From positions 1 to 64,000 of the forward strand of contig NZ_CAJYHX010000019.1 in assembly GCF_913774285.1 (NCBI RefSeq): 64,000 nucleotides of DNA, in the 5' to 3' direction. The translations under genes were made by a program, and so were the position numbers. This stretch comes from an uncultured Sphingomonas sp. (lineage in GTDB: Bacteria > Pseudomonadota > Alphaproteobacteria > Sphingomonadales > Sphingomonadaceae). The notes beneath the pieces were generated by a model that saw only the letters and a list, made by a program, of their open reading frames with translations, did no database searches and was not told the origin of the DNA. Below, piece by piece: positions 40,363 to 49,713 of the stretch; the first letter of the stretch is position 1, and each line of letters opens with the position of its first letter.

Positions 40363-40539
40363 TTAGCCCGAGGATCTGCCCCGACGCAGGAAAGAGATCA
40401 GCAACAGGCAGGCGGTGAGCGCGGCGATCGCGCTCACCATTTCGTCGTGCAGCACGGCCCGGACCGTGCTGTCGAGCGCGAGGAAGAAGGCGACCGCGAC
40501 GAGTGCCAGCAGCACGCGCCGGGCGCCGGTCTGGGTCAC
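40363..40539 (-). CDS. small two-helix membrane protein
   Basis: A 58-aa protein (VTQTGARRVLLALVAVAFFL to FLRRGRSSG). The GTG start overlaps the TGA of the preceding DUF2141 gene (GTGA), so it is translationally coupled. Two hydrophobic segments (about 9-21 and 35-50) are separated by STVRAVLHDEM, with a basic C-terminus. The family is not recognised. Confidence 0.6.
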   Translation of the reverse strand: MTQTGARRVLLALVAVAFFLALDSTVRAVLHDEMVSAIAALTACLLLISFLRRGRSSG

Positions 40540-41045
40540 TGGTCGGATGCCGGCGCGAAGCCTGCCAGCCCCTTCAGATACTGCATGCGCAGCGTCAGCG
40601 GTCGGCTGGCCGCGTCCACGTTGATCAGCGTCTCGGCCAACTGCGGCCGGTGGCGGCCGAGATGGGTGTTGCCGGGCAGGGCGAGGCCATCTTTGCCGAC
40701 GCTGAATTTCTGGGTGCCGTCGCGGTCATGGGTGACCAGCAACGCATAGCGGCCGGCCGAGGGGGCTGCGAGGCAGACCGTCACCGGGCCGGCGGCGGGC
40801 GGCGTGATCCACAGGCGGCGCAGCGCGCTGGGGTGCTCCTGCGACCGGGTGTCGCCCTTGAGGAAGCCGTCGTCCGCAGGGGCGAACAGCTCGACGAGCA
40901 GACGGCCGGAACGGTCCTTCAGACCGACGATCTCGCCGCGGACGGCATTGGGGGTGGTCGGCCCACAATTTTCGGCTTGGGCGAGCGCGGCAGGCGAAAC
41001 GAGCAGGGCGGTGAGGGCGGTGAGCCCCAGGAGGTTGGGATTCAT
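40536..41045 (-). CDS. DUF2141-type exported protein
   Basis: A 169-aa protein with a signal peptide (ends near ALAQ). It has the beta-rich DUF2141 pattern GEIVGLKDRSGRLLVELFAPADDGF and later GRYALLVTHDRDGTQKF, then GLALPGNTHLGRHRP. Function is unknown; such proteins are common in sphingomonads. It is coupled to the 58-aa membrane protein. Confidence 0.75.
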   Translation of the reverse strand: MNPNLLGLTALTALLVSPAALAQAENCGPTTPNAVRGEIVGLKDRSGRLLVELFAPADDGFLKGDTRSQEHPSALRRLWITPPAAGPVTVCLAAPSAGRYALLVTHDRDGTQKFSVGKDGLALPGNTHLGRHRPQLAETLINVDAASRPLTLRMQYLKGLAGFAPASDQ

Positions 41046-41104
41046 GCGGCAGTCCTTCGTCGAGGGAAAGGCGCAGGGGCGCAGGCCCCGCGCCGGGGAG
41101 GGGC

Positions 41105-41788
41105 TCAGAATTTGTAGCGGAGGCCGACGGTGCCGGAGACGGCGTTGAGCTGCGGTTTGTAGGTGGTGGCAACGCCTGCCGCCTGGCCGCTGAACGCCAG
41201 CTTGTCGGTGCGCGAATAGCGCCCGCCGATCTCGACGGTCATCTTGTCGTTCATCCGGATGCCGAGCCCGGCATCGGCATGCCAGGTCATGCCCCAGTCC
41301 TTGCCCGAATAGCCGCTGCCGATCTGGGTCGCGTTGTTGACGCGGGAGAGGTTTGCGTCGACGCGGGACACGCCGATGCCGCCGCCGACATAGGGCTGGA
41401 AGGTGCGGCTGAGCGGGATGTCGACATAGGCGTTAACCATCGCGGTGAACATCTTGGCCCGGCCGCTGGCGCTGAAGCCGCCGTCCTGCGCCTTGTCGCG
41501 GTCGAGCTTGAGGTTGGTGTAGCCGACGGTCTGCTCGACGCGGAACATGCCGAAGTCGTAGCCGGCGCCGATCTCCCCGGTAATGCCGGTCTTGTACTTG
41601 GTCGTCTCGTCGATCGTCACGGTGGGCAGACCATTGCGATCCAGCTTCTGGTCGGGCTGGATCACGCCGCCGACGCGGGCTACGGCGTAGATGCCCTTGT
41701 CCTTGGCGTCCTGCGCCTGTGCCTGTGCCGGGTGGACGGCCAGCAGGCCGAGGCCGGCAAGCAGGAGAACGGGGAGGGTACGCGACAT
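41105..41788 (-). CDS. outer-membrane beta-barrel protein
   Basis: A 227-aa protein with signal peptide (to about AQAQ), alternating beta-strand pattern, GEIGAGYDFGMFRVEQTVGY, YVGGGIGVSRV and a C-terminal strand ending GLRYKF with terminal Phe, as in OmpA/OmpW-like 8-strand barrels. AGGAAAACACC precedes the ATG at 41788. It is divergent from the response regulator, whose site-like repeats lie between, so it may be a target of that system. Confidence 0.82.
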   Translation of the reverse strand: MSRTLPVLLLAGLGLLAVHPAQAQAQDAKDKGIYAVARVGGVIQPDQKLDRNGLPTVTIDETTKYKTGITGEIGAGYDFGMFRVEQTVGYTNLKLDRDKAQDGGFSASGRAKMFTAMVNAYVDIPLSRTFQPYVGGGIGVSRVDANLSRVNNATQIGSGYSGKDWGMTWHADAGLGIRMNDKMTVEIGGRYSRTDKLAFSGQAAGVATTYKPQLNAVSGTVGLRYKF

Positions 41789-41871
41789 GGTGTTTTCCTT
41801 GTTGGACCGGCGAAAGCGCGCCGGCTGCGGCCCTGGCTCTAGCCGCGGGGCATCAAGGGAAATTGCGCAAG

Positions 41872-41911
41872 CGATCGAGAAACGATCGAGACCGGCTTCA
41901 CCGTTTCTCGA
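41872..41911. promoter_or_regulatory. tandem 11-bp repeat and inverted repeat between the OMP gene and response regulator
   Basis: CGATCGAGA occurs at 41872 and again at 41883, an 11-bp period that is typical of tandem OmpR/PhoB-family binding sites. The same stretch forms a 10-bp inverted repeat (41875-41884 with 41902-41911, TCGAGAAACG / CGTTTCTCGA, 17-bp spacer). It is a candidate site for the adjacent response regulator. Confidence 0.5.
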
Positions 41912-41946
41912 CACGGCCGTGCCATAAGGCCGCCGAGAGGCTGAAA

Positions 41947-42636
41947 ATGAGCGACCGAATCCTGATTGTCGAAGACGAGCGCGAGATCGCCGAGGTGCTG
42001 GCGCTGTACGTGGAAAATGGCGGGTTCACCGTCGCGCGAGCGACGACCTTCCAGGAGGCGCTGCGCCAGCATGGCCAGTTCCAGCCGGACCTGGTGCTGC
42101 TCGACATCGGCCTGCCCGGCGGCGACGGGATCGAGGTGCTCACGGCGATGCGTCGCAAGGTCGACACGCCGGTGATCATGGTGACCGCGGTGGACGACGA
42201 AGTGACCAAATTGTCCTCGCTGCGGATCGGTGCCGACGATTATGTGGTGAAGCCCTTCAATCCCTCGGAGGTGGTCGAGCGAATCCGCGCGGTGCTGCGG
42301 CGCGCGCGCGGTGCTTCCGCGCGGCGGGTGCTGACGCTTGGGATGCTCGAGATCGATCTCGATGCGCGCAGCGGGACGGTTGTCGACGGCGACGTGCGAA
42401 ACCGTCTGCAGTTGACCCCCAGCGAGTTCGGCATCCTCGCGCACATGGCCCGACACCCGCGCCGCGCCTTCTCGCGCGCGGAGCTGCTCGACGCCGTTTC
42501 GCCCGACAGCGAGGCCTATGACCGGGTGGTCGACAGCCATGTCTCCAACCTGCGCCAGAAGCTCGCCGCCTCCGGCTGCGCCGACATGATCGAGCCTGTT
42601 CGCGGCGTGGGGTATCGGCTGTGGCTCGACTGCTGA
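41947..42636 (+). CDS. OmpR-family response regulator
   Basis: 229 aa. The receiver domain has ILIVEDEREIAE, phospho-acceptor D53 (VLLDIGLPGGDG) and the Lys in DDYVVKPF; the winged-helix output domain has LTPSEFGILAHMARHPRRAFSRAELLD and VDSHVSNLRQKL. It overlaps the kinase gene by 16 bp. It most resembles BaeR/AdeR-type envelope-stress regulators. Confidence 0.93.
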   Translation: MSDRILIVEDEREIAEVLALYVENGGFTVARATTFQEALRQHGQFQPDLVLLDIGLPGGDGIEVLTAMRRKVDTPVIMVTAVDDEVTKLSSLRIGADDYVVKPFNPSEVVERIRAVLRRARGASARRVLTLGMLEIDLDARSGTVVDGDVRNRLQLTPSEFGILAHMARHPRRAFSRAELLDAVSPDSEAYDRVVDSHVSNLRQKLAASGCADMIEPVRGVGYRLWLDC

Positions 42637-43805
42637 ACAGCATCGTCGCGCGGATGCTGATGCTCGCGGGCATCATGACGGCCATCACCATGGTGGTGGG
42701 GCTGATCGGCTATTACGGCGCCGCCTATTTCCAGCTGCACGTGATGATGAAGCACATGCCGCCCGAGGCGCAGGCGGAACTGCTCGATCTCGTCTCGCAT
42801 GGGCTCAAGGGAAGCCCGCGCTATTTCGCGCTGTTCGAACGCTATGGCGGGGAGCCGCTGGACCTGGGCGATTTCGGTTTCGTGCTCAGCATCGGGGTGA
42901 TCTCGATCGTCAGCGGCGGTGCGGTCGCGGTGCTGCTCGCCCGCCGGATCAGCCGCCCCATCATCGCCGTTGCGGAGGCTGCGGCCGGGGTGGCGGCGGG
43001 GGATCGCTCGATCCGGGTCGAGCAGGGCGGCGTCTCGGGCGAAGTCGGCCAGCTGATCGAGAGCTTCAACCGAATGGCGTCCGATATCGACGCCTATGAG
43101 CGCGAGCGGACCATCTTCACCGCTGGCGTCACCCACGAGTTGCGCACGCCGCTCACCATCCTGAAGGCCCGGCTGCACGGCATCGCCGACCAGATGATTC
43201 CCGCCACCCCGTCCGAGGCGCAGCGGCTGCTGCGGCAGGTCGAGCATCTCGGCCGCATCGTCGAGGATCTGAAAACGCTCGCCCATGCCGATGCCGGCGA
43301 GCTGGCGCTGGACCGGCGCATGCTCGCGGTGGACGACGTGCTGCGCGCCTGCGTCGCCGACCTGCGCGGCGGCAAGGAGGCAGCGGGCGTCCGGTTCGAC
43401 GAGCATTATGCCGGGGGGCGGGTGTTTGGCGACCCCGTGCGGCTCAGTCAGATCGTCCTCAACCTGCTTACCAATGCCGTGAAGCACAGCCCGCCCGGTG
43501 GCACGATCCGTGTTACCAGCGCGGTGACCGGCACCAGCGTGACGATCGAGGTTGCGGACGAGGGGCCCGGCTTTGCCGAGCAGGACGTCCGCCAGATGTT
43601 CATCCCCTTCTGGCGCTCGCGCGCCGACCGGCTGGAAGGCAAGCCGGGCAGCGGCCTGGGGCTGACGTTGACCGCCAAGCTGGTCGAGGCGCATCGCGGG
43701 AGCATCGTCGCGCAGAACCGGACCGACCGCAGTGGCGCGGTGTTCAGGATCATACTCCCGCAAGGGGCAGCTTCTCGCGAAGCCACCCCGCCGCGCACGG
43801 CCTAA
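42621..43805 (+). CDS. sensor histidine kinase
   Basis: 394 aa. TM1 is about 10-30, a short periplasmic part of about 50 residues follows, TM2 is about 86-107, then HAMP. The H-box has H172 (GVTHELRTPLTIL), the N-box NLLTNAVKHS, and the G-boxes DEGPGFAEQD and GSGLGLTLTAKLV. The GTG at 42621 lies inside the regulator gene. Its tail meets a convergent LysR gene with a 4-bp overlap. Confidence 0.93.
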   Translation: MARLLNSIVARMLMLAGIMTAITMVVGLIGYYGAAYFQLHVMMKHMPPEAQAELLDLVSHGLKGSPRYFALFERYGGEPLDLGDFGFVLSIGVISIVSGGAVAVLLARRISRPIIAVAEAAAGVAAGDRSIRVEQGGVSGEVGQLIESFNRMASDIDAYERERTIFTAGVTHELRTPLTILKARLHGIADQMIPATPSEAQRLLRQVEHLGRIVEDLKTLAHADAGELALDRRMLAVDDVLRACVADLRGGKEAAGVRFDEHYAGGRVFGDPVRLSQIVLNLLTNAVKHSPPGGTIRVTSAVTGTSVTIEVADEGPGFAEQDVRQMFIPFWRSRADRLEGKPGSGLGLTLTAKLVEAHRGSIVAQNRTDRSGAVFRIILPQGAASREATPPRTA

Positions 43806-44716
43806 CGGCTGGTTTCCAGCGTTCGAAGCTGCGCGCGCAGCGCATTGACGAATACCGAAAATGCGGCGGAAGGCTGGCGCTTGCTGGTATAATAGAGATG
43901 GTATCCCGGGAAGGGCGGACACCAGTCCTCCAGCACGCATTGCAGGGTGCCGGCCGCGAGATCCCCTGCGATTTCGTCCTCCATCACAAAGGCTAGTCCA
44001 AGGCCGGCGAGCGCCGCGCGGCGGATGAGATCGCTCGTGTTGAGCGTCAGCTGCCCCTCGACACGCACGCGGAGTTCGTGTCCGTCCTTCTCCAGTTCCC
44101 AGGCATAGAGGCCCCCCGAGCCCAGCATGCGGCGGTTGATGCAACGATGCTGGGCGAGATCCTGCGGGGTGCGCGGCGTTCCGGCGTGCGCGAGATAGGC
44201 GGGGGACGCGACCACCACCATGCGAAGCTCCGGACTGATCCGGACCGCGATCATGTCCTTGGCCAGCGCCTCGCCGAGCCGGACGCCCGCATCGAAACGC
44301 TCCGCGACGATGTCGGCGAAGGCGCCGTCGACGCTGATCTCGACATGGACCTCGGGATATTCGGGCAGCAGTTGCGCAACCACCGGCCACAGCACGGTCC
44401 GCGCGGCATGATCGCCGGCCGTGATGCGGATGGTGCCGGAGGGCCGATCGCGAAGTTCGCTGATGGCCGCCAGTTGGTCCCCGATCGCGCCCAGCGCCGG
44501 CCGCAAGGTTGCCAGCAGCCGTTCCCCAGCCTCCGTCGGTGCGACGCTTCGCGTCGTTCGGGTCAGCAGCTTCACGCCGAGGCGCGTTTCCAGCCGTCGG
44601 ACCGTGTGGCTGAGCGCGGACTGGGAGGTTCCCAGCTTCGCGGCTGCCTTGGTGAAGTTCTGTTCCTCGGCGACCGCCATGAACGCGCTCAGATCGACTA
44701 GTTCTTCGCGTCTCAT
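43802..44716 (-). CDS. LysR-family regulator (AaeR/DmlR-like group)
   Basis: A 304-aa LTTR with HTH LSAFMAVAEEQNFTKAAAKLGTSQ and VKLLTRTTRSVAPTEAG, and a standard effector domain (PSGTIRITAGDHAARTVLWP). This subgroup usually activates a divergent gene, but no recognisable gene lies divergently here (44717 onward). Confidence 0.9.
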   Translation of the reverse strand: MRREELVDLSAFMAVAEEQNFTKAAAKLGTSQSALSHTVRRLETRLGVKLLTRTTRSVAPTEAGERLLATLRPALGAIGDQLAAISELRDRPSGTIRITAGDHAARTVLWPVVAQLLPEYPEVHVEISVDGAFADIVAERFDAGVRLGEALAKDMIAVRISPELRMVVVASPAYLAHAGTPRTPQDLAQHRCINRRMLGSGGLYAWELEKDGHELRVRVEGQLTLNTSDLIRRAALAGLGLAFVMEDEIAGDLAAGTLQCVLEDWCPPFPGYHLYYTSKRQPSAAFSVFVNALRAQLRTLETSR

Positions 44717-45337
44717 GGTGTCGGTTTAATCGCATTCCTGCCGGACGTCGATGCGATCACACGGGTTCTGCCGAAGCCCGCGCAGCGACCGTGGCGCGCG
44801 ACGCAATGAGACGGACATGGTGGCCAGCCAGACGTGCCTACGAAGGGGCAACGCTCCCCGAACGCACCGAAGCGACGGGCGTCCCCAACCCAAGCCGGTA
44901 TGCGGCATTCCGGGACAAATTGTGCCCTCTTCGCCAAAGCCCTCGATCTCTACGAACGCGAGACGCTGCGCTTCGTCCAGCTTGCGCTCGACCATCCGGA
45001 AGCGCGCGATCGGCCGGAGCATGTCGACCCCGTCGGTCTGACAGCGCATCTGTTCGTACCCTGGCAGGGCACGGGGTTGCAGCGTAGCGCGGGCGCGTTC
45101 AACGGCTAGCGCGGACCAGCCTTGGCGTCGTGGCCGAAACCTTCGACCAGAGATATGCGCTGGAGCTGAAAGCGCGTTCTGCGGCGGCCGGACTCTGCCC
45201 CCGCCACCGACAAAACGGGGTGCCTGCGAAACACGCCGTCCTCCTGCCGACCCCGTGCGCAAGCGCCGCGCGATGCGGGGCAGTCGTCGCCGCCTCGATC
45301 CTCCGTCCCCCATGCTTCGAGCCGCACCGATCTGCCG
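44717..45337. other. 621-bp gap with no recognisable gene; contains an att-like stretch
   Basis: Open frames on both strands are short, arginine-rich and without family resemblance. At 45162-45218 the sequence is about 75% identical, without gaps, to the right end of the island (30594-30650), including CTGCCCCCGC. It may be a decayed attachment site. Confidence 0.5.
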
Positions 45338-47304
45338 CTACTGGTTCTCGCCGTCCGCGCCGGCCGCCGGGCGATACGCGTCCCGAAGCGGCTTCGCCAT
45401 GGTTGCGAATGCCTCGGCCGGCGCCTTGGCGACGGCGCGGTCATAGGTGAGCAGCCCGTTGATCTCGCCTTCCACGTCGGTCGTCTGGGTATAGACCGAG
45501 GCGCTGAGGCCATGGACCCTGGCCTGGCGCACGATTTCCTCGAACTTGCGCCGATAGCGGGCGAGATAGTCGCTGGAGTCGTTGGTCACCTGGTAGCTCC
45601 AGCGCTTGTCGTTCCGCCAGAGATGGCCCTCGATCGGTTGACCGACGCCGCCATATTCGCCGATCACGATGGCGCGCTCGCTCTGGCGGGTGGGGACGTG
45701 GGGCACGTCCTCATAGGTGTGGATGTCGAACACGTCCGAGGCGCCCGGCGCGACGTCGAGCCAGCCGCTGTCGGCATTGACCAGTCGGCTCGGGTCCATG
45801 CCCTTCACGAAGCGGGCGAGGGTGGCGGAGTCATACTGGCCCCAGCCTTCGTTGTTGACCACCCACAGCACGATCGAGGGAAAGGCGCGGAGATGGCCGA
45901 TCATCCGCGACAGCTCTACCTGCTGCTGCGCCATCACCTCCGACGAGAGGACCGCCTGGCTCTGGCTGGACCCGGTGACGAACTGGTCCTCGCCGCCGCC
46001 CGAGGGCATGTCCTGCCAGATCAGCATGCCCATGTGATCGGCGTCGTAATAGTATCGCGCGGGCTCGACCTTGATGTGCTTGCGGACCATGTTGAAGCCC
46101 GCCTTCTTCAGGAACTCCAGGTCGTAGCGCATCGCGACTTCGCTGGGTGGGTGAGCAGCCCGTCGGGCCACCAGCCCTGGTCGAGCACGCCGTTCTGGAA
46201 ATAGGGCTTGTTGTTGAGCAGCAGCGCCGGCTGGCCGGGGACGCTACCCGGGCCGACCGAGATCTTGCGCATGGCGAAATAGGCAGTCACCCGGTCGCGC
46301 GGGGGGGCGGTGACTGCGGCTGCGGCGTAGGTGTCGAGCTCTCCACGGGTGAAGCGGGCATCATAGGCGCGGCGATCGCGCTCCGGTTGGCCGGCATAGG
46401 GGTCGCGCACCGTCACCAGCTCGGCGACGAGGTCATAAAGGAACGGATCTTCCGGTGACCAGAGATGCGCGTCGGGCACCGCGATGCTGGCCCGGCGGTT
46501 GGCGCGCACGATCGTGGACGCGATCGTCCTGCCGCCCGAGCGTACGCTGAGCCGCACCGCGTCGGTATCCGCCGCGCTGGCGCTGAGCGCGACATCGACG
46601 TCGACCGTGCCGCTATCGATATTCGGGGTGGCGCGGATATCCGCGATGCGGCGCTCGGGTACGGGTTCCAGCCAAACCGTCTGCCAGATGCCGCTGACCG
46701 CGGTGTACCAGATGCCGTCGGGCTCGAGGATCTGCTTGCCGCGCGGCTGGCTGCCGGCGCTGGTCGGATCGGCGACCTGCACCACGAGTTCGTTGGCGCC
46801 GGGCTTCAGAAACGGGGTGATGTCGAAGCCGAAGCTGTCGAACCCGCCCTGGTGGGCGCCGACCATTCCGCCGTTGACCCAGATGCGCGCCTCGTGATCG
46901 ACCGCGCCGAAGTTGAGCATCACATGCTGCCCGGCCCAGTCCTTGGGCACGGTGAAGCTGCGGCGATACCAGATGCGATCGTCCGGCGTGACCTTGCGCG
47001 CCACCCGTGAGAGCCGGGATTCGACGGGGAAAGGAACGAGGATCTGTCCGTCCATCCGCATCGGCTGCGGTGCGGCGGCGGGGGTGATCGCATAGTCCCA
47101 AAGGCCGTTGAGGTTCTGCCAGTCGGTTCGCTGGAATTGCGGACGCGGATAGCTGCGCCAGGCATTGTCGGGCGTCACTGCGTCGCCCCAGCGGGTCGTG
47201 ATGGCGCCGGTATAGATCGCGTCGGATCGCGGGGCCGACGCCTGCTGGGCGGCGACGGATACAGGCAGGGCCGCCAAAGCGAAGGCGTGGATCAGACTGC
47301 GCAC
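45338..47304 (-). pseudogene. GH2-family glycosidase (beta-galactosidase/glucuronidase-like), frameshifted
   Basis: The GTG at 47304 has AGGAGGAGCC upstream and starts a signal peptide (to SVAAQQ). The sugar-binding domain (TDWQNLNGLWDYAI), jelly-roll and immunoglobulin-like domains read in one frame down to GWWPDGLLTHP. At about 46140-46160 the frame shifts: the first frame ends early, while another continues with SEVAMRYDLEFLKKAGFNMVRKH, the acid/base Glu in VVNNEGWGQYD and the nucleophile Glu in IGEYGGVG, to the stop at 45338. Together they make a normal GH2 of about 655 residues. A one- or two-base indel, true mutation or sequencing error, is the simplest cause. Confidence 0.85.
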
Positions 47305-48001
47305 AAGGCGGCTCCTCCTGGGCGAGAGCAGGGGGGCGTCGGCAGGGGTGGTGGGCGTCCACGCTGCCCAGGCGGCAGTGCCGATCAGCGCGATCCGCGC
47401 AGCATGCCGGCGTACGGCGGTTTTTGAGCGGGCGTGCAGCATTCCCCAGGCCTCTCCTTGCGGCTTCACTGCGGAAGGGAGCCCGTTCCTTTGAACGTGA
47501 CGGTTCGTCCGCTGGCGCCGGCCAGTGATCGAATACATAAACCGTTTTGTCAAATAGCATGGGCCGCTTCGTCAATTTCAGGAATGGGGTGCAAGTCATT
47601 GCCGGAAATAGGGTGTTCACCGCGCTTGCTGGTCGCCCGGAGAGGGACGCAGAACCTGGCCGAGGGAACCGCGTCCTTCGGTCTCCAGGCCACGGCGGTA
47701 CCGCCAATGCCGAACTGCATCCGTGCGCGAACCAGCATCAGATTGGCCGTGGCGTCGAGCGCGCCACGAACGCCACGCGGATGGACGACGGCAGCCGAAA
47801 GCGGGGAAGGGGGCGGGCGTCCCTAGGTACTTCCCGTCCGATGGAGAAGGCGATAGGAGGCGTGTCGACGTCAGCCGCCTCGGCGATGTATCTGACGACC
47901 CCACCGAATTCTTGAAAGTCTCCCGCGTGTCCTCTGCCACCGATCAAACTCCCGAAACTGCGCTTCCCCTCGCGGTGCTGACTCCGTCGGCCACGCTGTC
48001 G
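47305..48001. other. gap upstream of the GltX-like gene without recognisable genes
   Basis: About 700 bp between the divergent GH2 and GltX genes. Short frames on both strands have no recognisable family and no clear ribosome site. It must contain both promoters; no regulatory motif is identified. The GltX frame stays open through part of this region (GTG 47927 is a possible alternative start). Confidence 0.5.
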
Positions 48002-49636
48002 ATGGACGAGATTCACCAGCGCTATCCGGCGCGGTCGCTGCCGGAGGGCGCGCGCGTGACGCGGTTCGGCCCGAGCCCGACCGGATTCATCCATATCGGC
48101 GGCCTCTATGTGTCGCTGATCTCGGAGCGCACCGCGCACCAGTCGGGCGGGCTGTTCTACCTCCGCATCGAGGATACTGATCGCAAGCGCGAGGTGCCCG
48201 GCGCCGTCGAGCTGATCCTCGGCGCGCTGAACGACTTCGGCATCCTGTTCGACGAAGGCCCGTCGCTGGACGGCACCGAGACCGGCGCCTACGGCCCGTA
48301 CCGCCAGAGCGAGCGCCAGGAACTGTACCAGAGCGTGGTGCGCGATCTCCTCGTGCGCGGCCATGCCTATGCCTGCTTCGCGACGCCGGAAGAACTGGAG
48401 GCGATGCGCACCGAGCAGAACCTGCGCAAGATCCCGCCCGGCTATTATGGCAGCTGGGCGATCTGGCGGAACCGCAGCCTCGAGGACGTGCAGGCGGCGC
48501 TGGCCGAGGGCCGCAGCTTCGTCATCCGCCTGAAGGCCCCGGCGGCCGAGGGCAATGGCCGTGTCGAGCTGCCCGACCTGATCCGCGGCAAGCTCAACGT
48601 GCCTGCGAACAACCAGGACATCGTGCTGCTCAAGGCGGACGGTCTGCCGACCTACCATCTCGCGCATGTCGTCGACGATCACCTGATGGGCACCACCGAC
48701 GTGATCCGCGGCGACGAGTGGCTGTCCTCCTATCCGGTCCACGCCCAGCTGTTCGACCTGCTCGGCTGGCAGCGGCCGCGCTATGCGCATATCGCGCCGA
48801 TCGAGAAGAATGTCGGCTCGTCGCGCCGCAAGCTGAGCAAGCGCCACGATCCGGAAGCGGCGGTCGACTGGTATTCGGTCGAAGGCTATCCGCGCCAGGC
48901 GGTGATCGAGTATCTGCTCAACCTCGCCGACGGCAAGTTCGAGGACTGGCGCAAGGCCAATCCGACCGCGGATTCGGAAAGCTTCCCGCTCCAGGTGGAG
49001 CGCCTGAACCGCAGCGGCGCGCTGTTCGACCTGGTCAAGCTGTCGAGCATCAGCCGCGAGGTGATCGGTGCGATGACCGCGGCGCAGGTCTATGACGCGG
49101 CGCTGGCCTGGGCGCAGGTCCACGACCAGCCCTTCGCCGAGCGGCTGGCGGCGCATGCCGACTACGTTCGGGCGATCCTGAGCATCGAGCGCGGCGCGGC
49201 GCGGGCCCGCAAGGACATCGTCAAATGGTCCGACGTGCCGAGCGACACCGCCTATTTCTTCGACGATCTCTTCGTGCCGCGCGACGAGGCCAACCAGCCG
49301 CTGTGGGACGCGCTCGCACCCGGCCTGGCCGCGATCCTGCGCGAAGTGGCGGAAGGCTTCGATCCGGCGGTCGACCGCGATGCGTGGCTGGAATGGGTCC
49401 GCGCCATCGGCGAGAAGCATGGCTATGCGGCGAACGGGAAGGCGTACAAGGCGGAGCCGGAGCGCTATCAGGGCCAGTTTAGCGCCATCGCGGGCGTGCT
49501 GCGCCTGGCGCTGGCCGGCAAGCCCAACACGCCGGATCTGTTCGAGGTGATGACCGTGATGGGGCCGGAGCGCGTACGCGCGCGCCTGTCGGCGGCGGCG
49601 GCGTGGATCGAGGGCAGGGCGGGCGGTCAGGGCTGA
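48002..49636 (+). CDS. gltX: glutamate--tRNA ligase-like class I synthetase (non-canonical for the group)
   Basis: 544 aa with the class I signatures HIGG (FGPSPTGFIHIGGLY) and KLSKR (SSRRKLSKRHDPEAA), and the glutamyl-type segment FYLRIEDTDRKREVPGAVELIL. A C-terminal anticodon-binding region follows (about 350-544). It is longer than the usual proteobacterial GltX of about 470 residues and looks closer to the Firmicute/spirochaete style. It may be a second GluRS or the main one. ATG 48002 was chosen; GTG 47927 would add 25 residues. Confidence 0.85.
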   Translation: MDEIHQRYPARSLPEGARVTRFGPSPTGFIHIGGLYVSLISERTAHQSGGLFYLRIEDTDRKREVPGAVELILGALNDFGILFDEGPSLDGTETGAYGPYRQSERQELYQSVVRDLLVRGHAYACFATPEELEAMRTEQNLRKIPPGYYGSWAIWRNRSLEDVQAALAEGRSFVIRLKAPAAEGNGRVELPDLIRGKLNVPANNQDIVLLKADGLPTYHLAHVVDDHLMGTTDVIRGDEWLSSYPVHAQLFDLLGWQRPRYAHIAPIEKNVGSSRRKLSKRHDPEAAVDWYSVEGYPRQAVIEYLLNLADGKFEDWRKANPTADSESFPLQVERLNRSGALFDLVKLSSISREVIGAMTAAQVYDAALAWAQVHDQPFAERLAAHADYVRAILSIERGAARARKDIVKWSDVPSDTAYFFDDLFVPRDEANQPLWDALAPGLAAILREVAEGFDPAVDRDAWLEWVRAIGEKHGYAANGKAYKAEPERYQGQFSAIAGVLRLALAGKPNTPDLFEVMTVMGPERVRARLSAAAAWIEGRAGGQG

Positions 49637-49713
49637 CGCCTGGTCCCCAGCGGACTGCGGGGCTCACCCGGAAGCGTTCGACAAACTGATCGCACCGCGA
49701 TAGGTCGAGCCTC

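Noticed and set aside
47738..49420. A 560-codon minus-strand open frame
   Set aside because: It is antisense to the GltX-like gene, which carries the class I synthetase motifs.
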